Shown here one piece after another: positions 48,505 through 57,508 of a stretch of DNA of 64,000 bases. This DNA comes from Dethiosulfovibrio faecalis (lineage in GTDB: Bacteria; Synergistota; Synergistia; Synergistales; Dethiosulfovibrionaceae). Location of the stretch: contig NZ_JAKGUE010000002.1 in the NCBI RefSeq assembly GCF_021568795.1, positions 1-64,000 on the forward strand, given 5' to 3'. Both the position numbers and the translations under genes were made by a program. Numbering within the stretch: position 1 is the first letter of the stretch; every line of letters starts with the position of its first letter. The notes below the pieces were generated by a model, which saw only the letters and a list, made by a program, of their open reading frames with translations, was not told the origin of the DNA and did not search any database.

Positions 48505-50469
48505 ATGCTGAGGTCCCTTTTTACCGGAGTTACAGGAGTAAAAGCCCACCAGGTCAAGTTGGACGTGACGGGAAACAACATCGCCAACGTCAACTCCACG
48601 GGATTCAAGAAATCCACGACGATATTCCAGGACCTTCTGTCCCAGACGACAAGAGGCGCCATGGCTCCCGACGGCAACCGCGGAGGGGTCAACGCCATGC
48701 AGGTCGGCCTTGGGGTCGGGGTGGCTGGTATCGAGACCATCCACACCCAGGGTCCCATATCCTACACCGGCAACAGGACGGACATGGCCATTCAGGGAGA
48801 CGGTTACTACGTGGTCACCAACGGAACCCAGGACCTCTACACCAGGGCGGGCAATTTTACCACCGACGGCAACGGCAACCTGGTGATGTCCGGCACGGGC
48901 TACACCCTTCAGGGTTACGCCATGTCGGTGGATCCCAACGATCCCACCCGCTACGAAATGGACGGCGATCTCTCGTCGGTAAACATACCGATGGGTCAGA
49001 AGCTGGAGGCCAAGAAGACCGAGTTGGTGGGCTATCGTTGTAACCTGGATGGCCGGGTCGACGAGTATCTGCCCATGGGAATGTCCTCCGGCAGCAGGAC
49101 CATCTACGCATCCCTTGGCGGGAGCGACGTGGCCGTGAACGTGACCGAGGGCGCCACCACCGGTGACTTCGTTGCTTTCGATTTCGACGGCTCGACCGGA
49201 GGCCCCATTACCTTCGGGCTTGACGGCATAGACGCAGTCAACGGTCGCCCGGAGCTTACCCTTGGGACCAGCACCTTCGACCTGGACGGAGTCATCTATA
49301 CCGCCGTCTACGACGACACCAACGGGGTCATGACCATCTATTCCGACTACGGCGGTCCCGCCGAGGCAGAGGCCTGGAAGGCTAACCTGTTTGACATGAT
49401 GGACTACCAGTATATGGAGGTTCAGGACACGACAGTGACTCCTGTCGTTACCTACAACACCTTGATAGAGTTCAACGACGACCCCGTGACGGGCGAGAGA
49501 GAGATGATCGCCTGGTTCGATGACGGCGGAACCATGACCCGTCGCAGCCTTCAGCTAGGCGGAGCCGACGGTAACATCCCGATGAATACCGACGGCACGT
49601 TCGCTATCCCAACCTCCGTTCCTGCCGACCCAGCCGATCAGTACACCCTGACCATCGGGACCGTGGCTCTGGACGTCTTGGCCTCCTCGGACGGAAAGTC
49701 CATAAGGCTGGAGGACAGCGGAAGCCAGATCGGATCGGTGGCCCAGAGGACCGCCAGTATCCACGAGGCAAAGAGCACCATCTACGATAGCCAGGGCAAC
49801 GAGCACACTCTGGAGACCAGCTGGGAGAAGATCGACGACAACCGCTGGCGTTGGAGGGTGTGGACCGCTAACGAGGAGATCTCCATCTCTCCGAACACAG
49901 GGATTATGGAGTTCGGTCCGGACGGAAAGATAAGCGACACGTCCCAGACGGAGGTGGATCTCTCGGTCAGCTTCGGCGCTCTGGGGGCGGAAAACCAGAA
50001 CGTGAAGTTGGATTTCAGCGGCAGGAGCTTCGAGAAGGAGAAGATCGACGGGGTTACCCAGTACGGCTCGGACTTCACCACAAAACCCTACTACCAGGAC
50101 GGCTATGGGATGGGGGTTCTCAACGACTTCTCCGTAGGCAAGGACGGTACCATAACCGGCGTCTACGATAACGGTCAGAGCAAGGCCCTGTACCGTCTCG
50201 CCCTGGCCATGTTCTCCAACCCTCAGGGACTCGTAAAGGTCGGCGATACCTGCTTCGACAAGTCGGTTAACTCCGGTGCCGCCAGGATAACCACGGCCTT
50301 GAACGACGGTGCTGGAAGCATAGCTGGAGGCTCCCTGGAGATGAGCAACGTGGACCTTACAGAGGAGTTCACCCAGCTGATGATAGGACAGAGAGGATTT
50401 CAGGCCAGCGCTAGGGTTATAACGACCAGCGATTCCGTCCTGGAGGAACTTCTGAACCTCAAGAGGTAG
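48505..50469 (+). CDS. flgE: Flagellar hook protein FlgE
   Basis: 654 residues, GAGGAGGAATAC upstream. N-terminal rod/hook motif (HQVKLDVTGNNIANVNSTGF) and C-terminal motif (MSNVDLTEEFTQLMIGQRGF). Rich in Asp, Gly, Thr in the exposed middle, longer than the roughly 400 residues of enteric FlgE, so it carries extra surface domains. Confidence 0.96.
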   Translation: MLRSLFTGVTGVKAHQVKLDVTGNNIANVNSTGFKKSTTIFQDLLSQTTRGAMAPDGNRGGVNAMQVGLGVGVAGIETIHTQGPISYTGNRTDMAIQGDGYYVVTNGTQDLYTRAGNFTTDGNGNLVMSGTGYTLQGYAMSVDPNDPTRYEMDGDLSSVNIPMGQKLEAKKTELVGYRCNLDGRVDEYLPMGMSSGSRTIYASLGGSDVAVNVTEGATTGDFVAFDFDGSTGGPITFGLDGIDAVNGRPELTLGTSTFDLDGVIYTAVYDDTNGVMTIYSDYGGPAEAEAWKANLFDMMDYQYMEVQDTTVTPVVTYNTLIEFNDDPVTGEREMIAWFDDGGTMTRRSLQLGGADGNIPMNTDGTFAIPTSVPADPADQYTLTIGTVALDVLASSDGKSIRLEDSGSQIGSVAQRTASIHEAKSTIYDSQGNEHTLETSWEKIDDNRWRWRVWTANEEISISPNTGIMEFGPDGKISDTSQTEVDLSVSFGALGAENQNVKLDFSGRSFEKEKIDGVTQYGSDFTTKPYYQDGYGMGVLNDFSVGKDGTITGVYDNGQSKALYRLALAMFSNPQGLVKVGDTCFDKSVNSGAARITTALNDGAGSIAGGSLEMSNVDLTEEFTQLMIGQRGFQASARVITTSDSVLEELLNLKR

Positions 50470-50507
50470 TTTTAAGTGTTTTTAAATAAGAGATGGAGGC
50501 GTTTATC

Positions 50508-50705
50508 TTGATAGAGGTCTCCAGACTCAACGGATCGATGTTCATCCTGAACGCCGATTTGATAGAGACCGTGGAGGCCAATCCCGACACGGTGGTCACC
50601 TTGTTGAACGGCCATCGTTACGTCGTGAAGGAAACTCCCGAGGAAATAGTGGAACGGGCGGCGGCCTATCGGGCCAAACGAGGGGCGTCGCCCTCTTTGA
50701 CGTAG
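50508..50705 (+). CDS. flbD: FlbD/SwrD family small flagellar protein
   Basis: 65 residues from TTG 50508, with GGAGG at the right spacing; ATG 50493 precedes that site. Single family domain (EVSRLNGSMFILNADLIETV, PDTVVTLLNGHRYVVKET, EIVERA). In Bacillus the homologue SwrD increases motor torque. It directly precedes the stator genes here. Confidence 0.88.
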   Translation: MIEVSRLNGSMFILNADLIETVEANPDTVVTLLNGHRYVVKETPEEIVERAAAYRAKRGASPSLT

Positions 50706-50725
50706 CGGTGTCGTAGGTTTATTAT
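50697..50725 (+). promoter_or_regulatory. Promoter in front of motA
   Basis: TTGACG, 17 bases, TATTAT; the -35 overlaps the end of flbD. It would let motAB be made independently of the upstream hook genes. Confidence 0.6.
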
Positions 50726-50766
50726 TAACCTGACACTCGACTATTTTTAAAAATGGAGGCCTGAGC

Positions 50767-51561
50767 GTGGATCTGGCGACAGTCATCGGACTTTCTCTCT
50801 CTCTAATATTGGTGGTAGGAGGCATAGTGGCTGGAGGAGAATCCTCGGCTTTCATAAACCTTCCCTCTATGTTGATCACGATAGGCGGAACCATGGGTGC
50901 GGTTATAATGGCCAATCCTGTGGATAGAATCAAAAAGCTCGGAAAGATCACGAGAATCGCCTTTTTCTCTCAGACCCCTGATTTGGTGTCTTTGGTGCAG
51001 ACGATAGTCAGCTTTGCCGAAAAGGCCAGACGGGAAGGGTTGCTGGCGTTGGAGGCAGATGCCTCGGAGCTGGACGACGAGTTTTTGGCCAAGTCCATTC
51101 AGCTTGTCGTCGACGGCACAGACCCCGAGCTGGTAAAGGCGATTCTCGATACCGAGATCAGCGTGCTGGAGGAACGTCATTCCTCGAACAAGGGAATGTT
51201 CGATACTATGGGTGAACTGTTCCCCGCTTTCGGAATGTTGGGGACCCTCATAGGTCTTATAGCCATGCTCAGGAATCTTGACGATCCTGGTTCCCTTGGC
51301 CCAGGAATGGCGGTCGCTCTTATCACGACTTTTTACGGCTCTTTTATGGCTAATATCTTTGCCTTGCCCATATCCTCCAAGCTTGCGGCCAGGTCCTCGG
51401 AGGAGACGGTGGTCAGGGAGCTCATGGTGGAAGGAGTCCTGGCAATCCAGGCTGGAGAGAACCCCAGGATAGTGGAGGAAAAGCTAAAGGTCTTTCTTCC
51501 TCCGGAGCAGCGCAAGGAGCTTGAGGAACGCCACGATACCGAAAAGGGCGGAGAGGAATAG
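50767..51561 (+). CDS. motA: Flagellar motor stator protein MotA
   Basis: 264 residues from GTG 50767. Four membrane helices (about 3-22, 30-48, 145-165, 180-200), the family tracts PSMLITIGGTMGAVI and FPAFGMLGTLIGLIAMLRNL. Cytoplasmic loop with charged residues for FliG contact. Forms the ion channel with MotB. Confidence 0.96.
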   Translation: MDLATVIGLSLSLILVVGGIVAGGESSAFINLPSMLITIGGTMGAVIMANPVDRIKKLGKITRIAFFSQTPDLVSLVQTIVSFAEKARREGLLALEADASELDDEFLAKSIQLVVDGTDPELVKAILDTEISVLEERHSSNKGMFDTMGELFPAFGMLGTLIGLIAMLRNLDDPGSLGPGMAVALITTFYGSFMANIFALPISSKLAARSSEETVVRELMVEGVLAIQAGENPRIVEEKLKVFLPPEQRKELEERHDTEKGGEE

Positions 51562-51564
51562 CCC

Positions 51565-52287
51565 ATGGCGAGAAAAAAGAGGCAGAAAGAGGAGAAAGGC
51601 GGCGCTGGTTGGCTCGCTACCTACGGCGATATGGTGACTTTGCTCCTGACCTTCTTCGTGTTGCTTTTCGCCTTTTCATCCATAGACGTAGAGAAGTTCA
51701 AGAAGATGATGGTCTCCTTTCAGGGTGCTTTGGGGGTCTTGGATGGAGGTAAGTCCCTCCAGGAGGATCCTCTGCCCTACGGCGGTTCCTCCGGTTACGA
51801 TGCCGGAGAGGAACGACGTCAGACCCAGTCCACCTTCCAGGTGGACAGAGAGCTCCGCTCCTTCCTGAAAGAGCAGGAGATGGAGGAGGACGTATCGGTC
51901 ATTGTGGATCAAAGAGGTGTCACAGTGTCCCTGTCGGATCAGCTTTTGTTTCCTCTCGGTGGAGTCGAAATCCGTCCCGAAGGGAAACGTCTGCTCGCCA
52001 AGCTGGGAGAGTTCCTCAAGGGCAGGATTCCCGCTCTGGCGGTTGAGGGGCATACCGACGACAGACCTCTTCGAGGCGGCCCCTACAGGGACAACTGGGG
52101 ACTTTCCGCCATAAGAGCCGCCATAGTGGCTTCCTACTTGGTGGATGCCGCCGGAATATCCCCCTCTATATTACAGGCGGTGGGATACGGTCCCTTCCGT
52201 CCAGTGGTGCCTAACGACAGCGACGAAAACAGGTCCAGGAACAGACGGGTGGATCTGGTTATTCTCTCTAAGTACCCTAAACAGTGA
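51565..52287 (+). CDS. motB: Flagellar motor stator protein MotB
   Basis: 240 residues. Ion-binding D22 in TYGDMVTLLLTFFVLLFAF, one membrane helix, a plug/linker and an OmpA-type peptidoglycan-binding domain (AVEGHTDDRPL, NWGLSAIRAAIVASYL, NRSRNRRVDLVI). The stretch of small and Thr/Ser residues in the helix cannot alone settle H+ versus Na+ use. Confidence 0.96.
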   Translation: MARKKRQKEEKGGAGWLATYGDMVTLLLTFFVLLFAFSSIDVEKFKKMMVSFQGALGVLDGGKSLQEDPLPYGGSSGYDAGEERRQTQSTFQVDRELRSFLKEQEMEEDVSVIVDQRGVTVSLSDQLLFPLGGVEIRPEGKRLLAKLGEFLKGRIPALAVEGHTDDRPLRGGPYRDNWGLSAIRAAIVASYLVDAAGISPSILQAVGYGPFRPVVPNDSDENRSRNRRVDLVILSKYPKQ

Positions 52288-52309
52288 CGGCGGGGAGAAG
52301 GAGGTTTAT

Positions 52310-52765
52310 ATGCTCAAGAGGATATTGTTGATAGCGGTTGTCGCCTTGATCGCTCTCACCCTGGGTGCCGGGGGAGGTTATTTCATGGGGCTTCGTTTTG
52401 GTGCCGAAGAACGGAGCGTTACGGGGGTTTCCAGGGATCTGGAACGCCCCGGTCCCATCGTGGATTTCGGCGATTTCGTCATAAACTTGGCGGATAAAGA
52501 GCCTCATCTGGTAAACTTCGAATTGGCCTTGGAGGCATCCAGCACCAAGTCTGAGGCGGTCTTGACCGATGGCGGCTGGCGAAGCCACATCAGGAACGAG
52601 GTTCTCCTGACCGTCAAGGATCACATTGCCGACGATTTCAGAAGCGCCGAAGGAATCATGGAACTCAGTGACGACATGAAGCGCCGCATCAACGCCATTC
52701 TGCCTTCGGTAGAGGGGAAAGTTGCGGTAAGAAGGGTGCTTTTCAGGAAGTTTGTCACGCAATAG
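52310..52765 (+). CDS. fliL: Flagellar basal-body associated protein FliL
   Basis: 151 residues from ATG 52310 (GAAGGAGG upstream). One N-terminal membrane helix (about 4-24) then the periplasmic FliL domain (VDFGDFVINLAD, LVNFELALEAS, KVAVRRVLFRKFVTQ). Strengthens the stator. Confidence 0.92.
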   Translation: MLKRILLIAVVALIALTLGAGGGYFMGLRFGAEERSVTGVSRDLERPGPIVDFGDFVINLADKEPHLVNFELALEASSTKSEAVLTDGGWRSHIRNEVLLTVKDHIADDFRSAEGIMELSDDMKRRINAILPSVEGKVAVRRVLFRKFVTQ

Positions 52766-52802
52766 CCTTTAATTTGTTATGCTTGAAAGGTGGTGAGATC
52801 CG

Positions 52803-53807
52803 ATGACTCCCGACGTACTGTCTCAATCGGAGATAGATTCTCTGTTGGACGTTCTTACCAGTGGCGACGTCGACTTCGAGGAGATATCCCAGGCTTCGGC
52901 GGAAAAAAACGTCAAGGGATACGATTTCCGTCGTCCCGATAAGTTCAGCAAGGACCAGCTCAGGGCTATTCAGATGATTCACGAATCCTTCAGCAGACAG
53001 CTCACCACCAGCCTGTCGACCATGGTCCGATCCATAGTGACCTGCGAGGTCGCATCGGTGGATCAGGTTGCCTACGAGGAGTTCGTGCGATCCATGGTGC
53101 AGCCTACCGTGATGGGTGTTTTGGAGATGTATCCCCTGGAGGGAAACGCGGTCGTAGAGATGAATCCGAATCTTGTTTTCGCCATAATCGACAGATTACT
53201 GGGCGGAAAGGGAGAGGTTTTCGGAAAGCCAAGGGATCTGACCGATATAGAGTCCACCGTTATAGAGCGGGTTTTCATGAGGATGCTGGAGCTCTTGGAG
53301 GACAGCTGGAGTACCGTCATAGACGTTCGCTTCCGTTTCGATAGCATGGAGAGCAATCCTTTCTTCGTGCAGATCTGTCCCGGTACCGACATGGTTTTGT
53401 TGGTTACCTTGAGGGTGAGCATCGGCGACGTAGAGGGCATGGTCAGTCTTTGTATCCCTTACTTCGTCATGGAGCCGGTTATGGACAAGCTCAGCTCTCA
53501 GATCTGGTTCGCCTCGACCGGCAAGAATAAGGATCAGGATCACAGAGGTTACCTTACCGCCAGTCTCGGTACGGTGAAGGTGCCTGTCCATCTGGAGTTG
53601 GGCGATACCGTCTTATCCCTGTTTGACGTCATGAGACTTCGAGTCGGCGATGTTATTCGCTTGGATTCGGTGGTCGACGATCCCGCAAAGGTCCGTGTCG
53701 GGAGCAGGATCAAGTTTACAGGACGTCCGGGGACTATGGACGGACGCTATTCCGTAGAGGTCCTCGAGGTTGCGGACGATGGTTCTATCGAGGAAGAGGA
53801 GGAGTGA
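52803..53807 (+). CDS. fliM: Flagellar motor switch protein FliM
   Basis: 334 residues. N-terminal CheY-binding peptide (LSQSEIDSLLDVLTS), middle CheC-like domain (YDFRRPDKFSKDQLRAIQMI; a FliG-binding segment NPNLVFAIIDRLLGGKG) and C-terminal SpoA domain (LRVGDVIRLDSVV). Reverses rotation on CheY-P binding. Confidence 0.96.
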   Translation: MTPDVLSQSEIDSLLDVLTSGDVDFEEISQASAEKNVKGYDFRRPDKFSKDQLRAIQMIHESFSRQLTTSLSTMVRSIVTCEVASVDQVAYEEFVRSMVQPTVMGVLEMYPLEGNAVVEMNPNLVFAIIDRLLGGKGEVFGKPRDLTDIESTVIERVFMRMLELLEDSWSTVIDVRFRFDSMESNPFFVQICPGTDMVLLVTLRVSIGDVEGMVSLCIPYFVMEPVMDKLSSQIWFASTGKNKDQDHRGYLTASLGTVKVPVHLELGDTVLSLFDVMRLRVGDVIRLDSVVDDPAKVRVGSRIKFTGRPGTMDGRYSVEVLEVADDGSIEEEEE

Positions 53808-53809
53808 AC

Positions 53810-54913
53810 ATGTCTGACGAACTGCTCAGTCAAGACGAGATAAACGCTCTCTTGGAGGGCTCTGTGGGTGGAGGCTCCGATGATGGCGGAGGAGGAGAGT
53901 CTACCGGTCTGACCCAGGGACAGCTCGAGGCCCTGGAGGATTTAGCAGGGATGTTTTCCGACGCTACCACAGGGGTTATCGGCATGTTGGCTGGACGTGG
54001 GGTCTCCGTTCAGATCTCCGAGGTCAGCGAAAAAAGTCAGTCCGATGTGGTGGAATCCATCGGGGGAAACCGAAATTTGCTTTTTTCCGTCCGTTGCGAC
54101 GGTTTCGACGACGCTCCGGTCTCGGTTGTCATGAACGAGGGCGGGGTGGTTCTTCTCGCCGATCTCATGATGGGTGGAGAGGGCAAGGACCTCCCGGAAG
54201 AGGCCAACGAGCTGTTCGTCAACGCAGCCCAGGAAGGTCTCAGCCAGGTCGTAGGTTCCGCTATGACCTCCCTCAGTGGGAAGCTCAAGGGACGTAAGGC
54301 CATTCCGACCGATCCCGCCTCGGAGGTTACCGAAGACGAGTGGCTTCTTTTCCCGAACTTGGAAGGAGATGTCCCCGTTTGGTATGTCGTTATGGATGTA
54401 ACGATAGAGGGATTGGATAGTTTTAGAAGTTTCATCTCCATACCGTCGAGTTACGCTGCGTCCTTTGCCGACGCCTTGATGCAAGGCTCGGAGGAACAGG
54501 CGTCTTCCGCCTCTCAGCCAGCTCAGGGGAGCCGTACGGAGACTCCGCCTGAAAGACCGGCTCAACATCAACAGCAGGCTTCTCCTCCGGTCGACGTTCG
54601 TCCCGCCCAGTTCTCTCCGCTTCAGCCTGTCTCCGCTGATTCTTCTCTGCCATCGAATATCGGCCTTATCGCCGATATTCCCGTCAGAGTTACGGTGGAG
54701 TTGGGAAGAACGAGAAAGAGCGTAGGGGAAGTCCTGTCATTTGCCCCCGGTTCCGTGATAGAATTGGACAAGATGGCGGGAGAGCCGGTGGACGTTTTGG
54801 TTAACGGAAAATTGATCGCCAAGGGAGAGGTCGTCGTGATCGACGAAAACTTTGGCGTAAGGGTCACGGAGATATTGAACGTGGGAGAGAAAATCCAGTC
54901 GATCGGATCTTGA
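53810..54913 (+). CDS. fliY: Flagellar switch protein FliY/FliN with CheC-like domain
   Basis: 367 residues from ATG 53810 (AGGAGGAG upstream); GTG 53804 is a possible earlier start. CheY-binding-type N-terminus (LLSQDEINALLEGS), CheC-like middle (about 45-220), Pro/Gln/Ser-rich linker (about 225-275), C-terminal FliN/SpoA domain (IPVRVTVELGRTRKSVGEVL). The E-x-x-N phosphatase motif of active CheC/FliY is not visible in the expected helices (LAGMFSDATTGVIG; AAQEGLSQVVGSAMTSL), so phosphatase activity is doubtful. Confidence 0.93.
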   Translation: MSDELLSQDEINALLEGSVGGGSDDGGGGESTGLTQGQLEALEDLAGMFSDATTGVIGMLAGRGVSVQISEVSEKSQSDVVESIGGNRNLLFSVRCDGFDDAPVSVVMNEGGVVLLADLMMGGEGKDLPEEANELFVNAAQEGLSQVVGSAMTSLSGKLKGRKAIPTDPASEVTEDEWLLFPNLEGDVPVWYVVMDVTIEGLDSFRSFISIPSSYAASFADALMQGSEEQASSASQPAQGSRTETPPERPAQHQQQASPPVDVRPAQFSPLQPVSADSSLPSNIGLIADIPVRVTVELGRTRKSVGEVLSFAPGSVIELDKMAGEPVDVLVNGKLIAKGEVVVIDENFGVRVTEILNVGEKIQSIGS

Positions 54914-54953
54914 ATACTGAAGATGTATTGAATAGACGAACAGGAGGGGCATT

Positions 54954-55313
54954 ATGGCTACAGTCCTTATTGTCGATGACGCCGCTTTCATGAGGATGAT
55001 GTTGAAGGACATCCTCACGAAAAACGGTTTCGAGGTGGTCGGAGAGGCGGAAAACGGTCAGGTGGCGGTTTCCATGTACAAAGACCTCAATCCAGATATC
55101 GTTACGATGGATATCACCATGCCTGAAATGAACGGAATCGAGGCGGTCAAGGCAATAAAGGCCGTCAACCCCGGCTGTAAGATCGTCATGGTCAGTGCCA
55201 TGGGGCAGCAGTCCATGGTAATAGAGGCGATCCAGGCCGGAGCCAAGGATTTCATCGTCAAGCCTTTCCAGCCCGACCGCGTGGTAGACGCTTTGTCCAA
55301 GGTATTGGGCTGA
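54954..55313 (+). CDS. cheY: Chemotaxis response regulator CheY
   Basis: 119 residues. Stand-alone receiver: acidic pair D8-D9, phospho-acceptor D53 in TMDITMPEMNG, S81 and K103 (IVKPFQ). Binds the switch proteins encoded just upstream when phosphorylated. Same slot between fliY and fliO/Z as in Bacillus. Confidence 0.97.
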   Translation: MATVLIVDDAAFMRMMLKDILTKNGFEVVGEAENGQVAVSMYKDLNPDIVTMDITMPEMNGIEAVKAIKAVNPGCKIVMVSAMGQQSMVIEAIQAGAKDFIVKPFQPDRVVDALSKVLG

Positions 55314-55323
55314 TCGAAGTCTC

Positions 55324-55701
55324 TTGTACAGAAGATCTATCCTCGCTGTATCGTCCTTTTCGTTGTTGTCCGTCTTGTTTCTTGGCGGACCGGCTTGGGC
55401 CGATGCATCGTCTTCGATTGAGTCTTATCTGACAAAGATGATCCTGGCCGTCGCCCTTCTAGGAGGCGTCGGCTTTCTCCTCGTCCGTTGGGGACCGAAG
55501 CGCGTAAGGTCCTCTAGAAACGGGCTGGAGGTCCTGACGTCTCTGTCCTTGGGCAGAGGCGTTCTTTATGTGGTACGCTGCGGACCCGATATTCTCCTCC
55601 TGGCGGAAAGCAAGGAGGGAATATCGTTGATTCGGCGTTATCCTGGTGATGCATGGGAGAAATTCGATGAAGTTGAACCTGAAAACACCTGTCTTCATTA
55701 G
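55324..55701 (+). CDS. fliO: Flagellar export protein FliO/FliZ
   Basis: 125 residues from TTG 55324; ribosome site is poor. Signal-like N-terminus (about 5-27), one membrane helix (about 40-56) followed by a short cytoplasmic domain (LEVLTSLSLGRGVLYVVRCG) typical of FliO. Helps assemble FliP. It overlaps fliP by 35 bases. Confidence 0.85.
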   Translation: MYRRSILAVSSFSLLSVLFLGGPAWADASSSIESYLTKMILAVALLGGVGFLLVRWGPKRVRSSRNGLEVLTSLSLGRGVLYVVRCGPDILLLAESKEGISLIRRYPGDAWEKFDEVEPENTCLH

Positions 55702-56437
55702 TCTGTTAGCGGTTTTTCTACTATGCGGGGCTGCCTGGTCTCAGCCGAATCAACCGGAACTTCCGGTGCCGGCCTTGAAAGTTGCGGTTGAGGGAGCTAC
55801 CTCTCCTCAGGATGTCTCTGTCTCGCTTCAAATAGTAGCTCTTTTGACTATTCTGAGCGTGGCTCCTGCAATCCTCCTCATGGTAACGTCCTTCACCAGG
55901 GTCCTCGTCGTCCTGGGGTTCGTCCGAAATGCTCTGGGACTGCAGCAGACTCCTCCCAATCAGGTCATAGTTACTCTGGCTCTCTTTCTGTCTCTCTTCA
56001 TAATGGCTCCGACTTGGGACGTGATGTATCAACAGGGTCTCGCCCCATACATGGAGGGCCGAATCGGTTCGATGGAGGCTCTGGAAAACGTAACCACTCC
56101 TTTGCGCCGGTTCATGCTTGGTCAGACGAGGGAAAAGGAACTTTCTCTTATGGTGTCCATGTCGGGGTTGGAGAGGCCTTCTAATGCTGATGATATCCCC
56201 AATAAGGTGCTTCTTCCCGCCTATATGCTCAGCGAGCTCAAGTCGGCCTTTCAGATGGGAATAGTTATATACGTGCCTTTTATCGTTGTGGATATGATAA
56301 TATCCAGCGTCCTGATGAGCATGGGTATGATAATGCTTCCGCCCATGATGATATCCTTGCCGTTCAAAGTTTTGCTTTTCGTGATGGCCGACGGATGGAA
56401 TCTGGTCGTGGTCAGCCTTATCAGGAGTTTTCAGTGA
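55667..56437 (+). CDS. fliP: Flagellar export gate protein FliP
   Basis: 256 residues from ATG 55667 inside fliO. Signal peptide (about 1-25) and four membrane helices; family tracts VSLQIVALLTILSVAPAIL, FTRVLVVLGFVRNALGLQQT, AYMLSELKSAFQMGI and MGMIMLPPMMISLPFK. Pentamer forms the core pore of the type III gate. Confidence 0.97.
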   Translation: MKLNLKTPVFISLLAVFLLCGAAWSQPNQPELPVPALKVAVEGATSPQDVSVSLQIVALLTILSVAPAILLMVTSFTRVLVVLGFVRNALGLQQTPPNQVIVTLALFLSLFIMAPTWDVMYQQGLAPYMEGRIGSMEALENVTTPLRRFMLGQTREKELSLMVSMSGLERPSNADDIPNKVLLPAYMLSELKSAFQMGIVIYVPFIVVDMIISSVLMSMGMIMLPPMMISLPFKVLLFVMADGWNLVVVSLIRSFQ

Positions 56438-56459
56438 TGTCTAGAGGGAGGTCTTAACG

Positions 56460-56729
56460 ATGGAAGCCTTCAGCGTCAGCGATATGTTGATGGAGGCGAT
56501 CAAGGTTTCGTTGATGGCCTCTTTGCCCATATTGATAGTCGCCATGGTGGTGGGGCTTATCGTCGGCATTCTTCAGACCGCCACTTCCATCCAGGAGCAG
56601 ACTCTCTCCTTCGTTCCCAAGATACTTGCCATAATGGGAGCTCTCATAGTCATGGGACCGTGGATCTTCGGGGTGGTCAGGAAACTGGCCGTAGATCTTC
56701 TGGGACAGCTGGATCGTTTCGTTCGATGA
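56460..56729 (+). CDS. fliQ: Flagellar export gate protein FliQ
   Basis: 89 residues with two membrane helices (about 13-40 and 50-72); LMASLPILIVAMVVGLIVGI then LQTATSIQEQTLSFVPKI. Four copies wrap the FliPR core. Overlaps fliR. Confidence 0.95.
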   Translation: MEAFSVSDMLMEAIKVSLMASLPILIVAMVVGLIVGILQTATSIQEQTLSFVPKILAIMGALIVMGPWIFGVVRKLAVDLLGQLDRFVR

Positions 56730-57508
56730 TGGATTTAGACGCCCTTTTCCGCGTGGTTCCCCTCTATATGCTCGTATCGGTCCGTTTCCTAGGGATCATC
56801 TTCACCGCTCCGGTTTTTCTGGCCTCGTCGTTCCCAATGCCCTGCCTTTATTTTCTGTCCTTTTTCTTTGCCTTGATAACCGTACCTCAGTTGAGTGGAA
56901 CTCTCCCCGAAATCCTGTTTTCCGGGGTTATCCCCTTTCTGCTCTCTGCGGCTAGGGAGCTTCTCGTAGGGGCCTCGATAGCCTTCGTGGCCTCGGCTCC
57001 GTTCTACGCGCTTCAGATAGCGGGACGGATGATAGGCACCCGCATGGGACTGGCCATGGTCAGTGTTCTGGACCCTATCTCTCAGAGCCAGAGCTCCATA
57101 ATAGGACAGCTTCAGATCCTGATAGGTCTTTGGTTTTTCCTCTACTGGAACGGCCATATTCTTCTATTCCGAGCTCTGATGGAGAGCTTCAGACTACTGC
57201 CTCTCGGAGGAATGGGGTTGTCCGTGTCGTCCGATCTGGGATTGGCCGAATGGCTAGGGAAGCTCTTCGTTATGGCCTTCAAGTTCGCCATTCCGTTTTA
57301 CGGAGCCCTTCTTTTGGCGGATATTGGCCTCGGTTTTCTGGCTCGGACCGTTCCTCAGATGAACGTTTTTATTCTGGGATTGCCTCTGAAAATAGGTTTG
57401 GGACTCTTCCTGCTTATGGTCGTTTTGCCTATGACCGTGGATATGGTTCACGATCAGATAGAGCCCTATCTTCGCGTCGCTTTAGGGAGTCTGGCGGTAT
57501 GGCGATAA
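56726..57508 (+). CDS. fliR: Flagellar export gate protein FliR
   Basis: 260 residues from ATG 56726, overlapping the fliQ stop (a second ATG follows directly). Six or so membrane helices, family tract GRMIGTRMGLAMVSVLDP and GFLARTVPQMNVFILGLPLK. Single copy in the export gate. Overlaps flhB by ten bases. Confidence 0.95.
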   Translation: MMDLDALFRVVPLYMLVSVRFLGIIFTAPVFLASSFPMPCLYFLSFFFALITVPQLSGTLPEILFSGVIPFLLSAARELLVGASIAFVASAPFYALQIAGRMIGTRMGLAMVSVLDPISQSQSSIIGQLQILIGLWFFLYWNGHILLFRALMESFRLLPLGGMGLSVSSDLGLAEWLGKLFVMAFKFAIPFYGALLLADIGLGFLARTVPQMNVFILGLPLKIGLGLFLLMVVLPMTVDMVHDQIEPYLRVALGSLAVWR

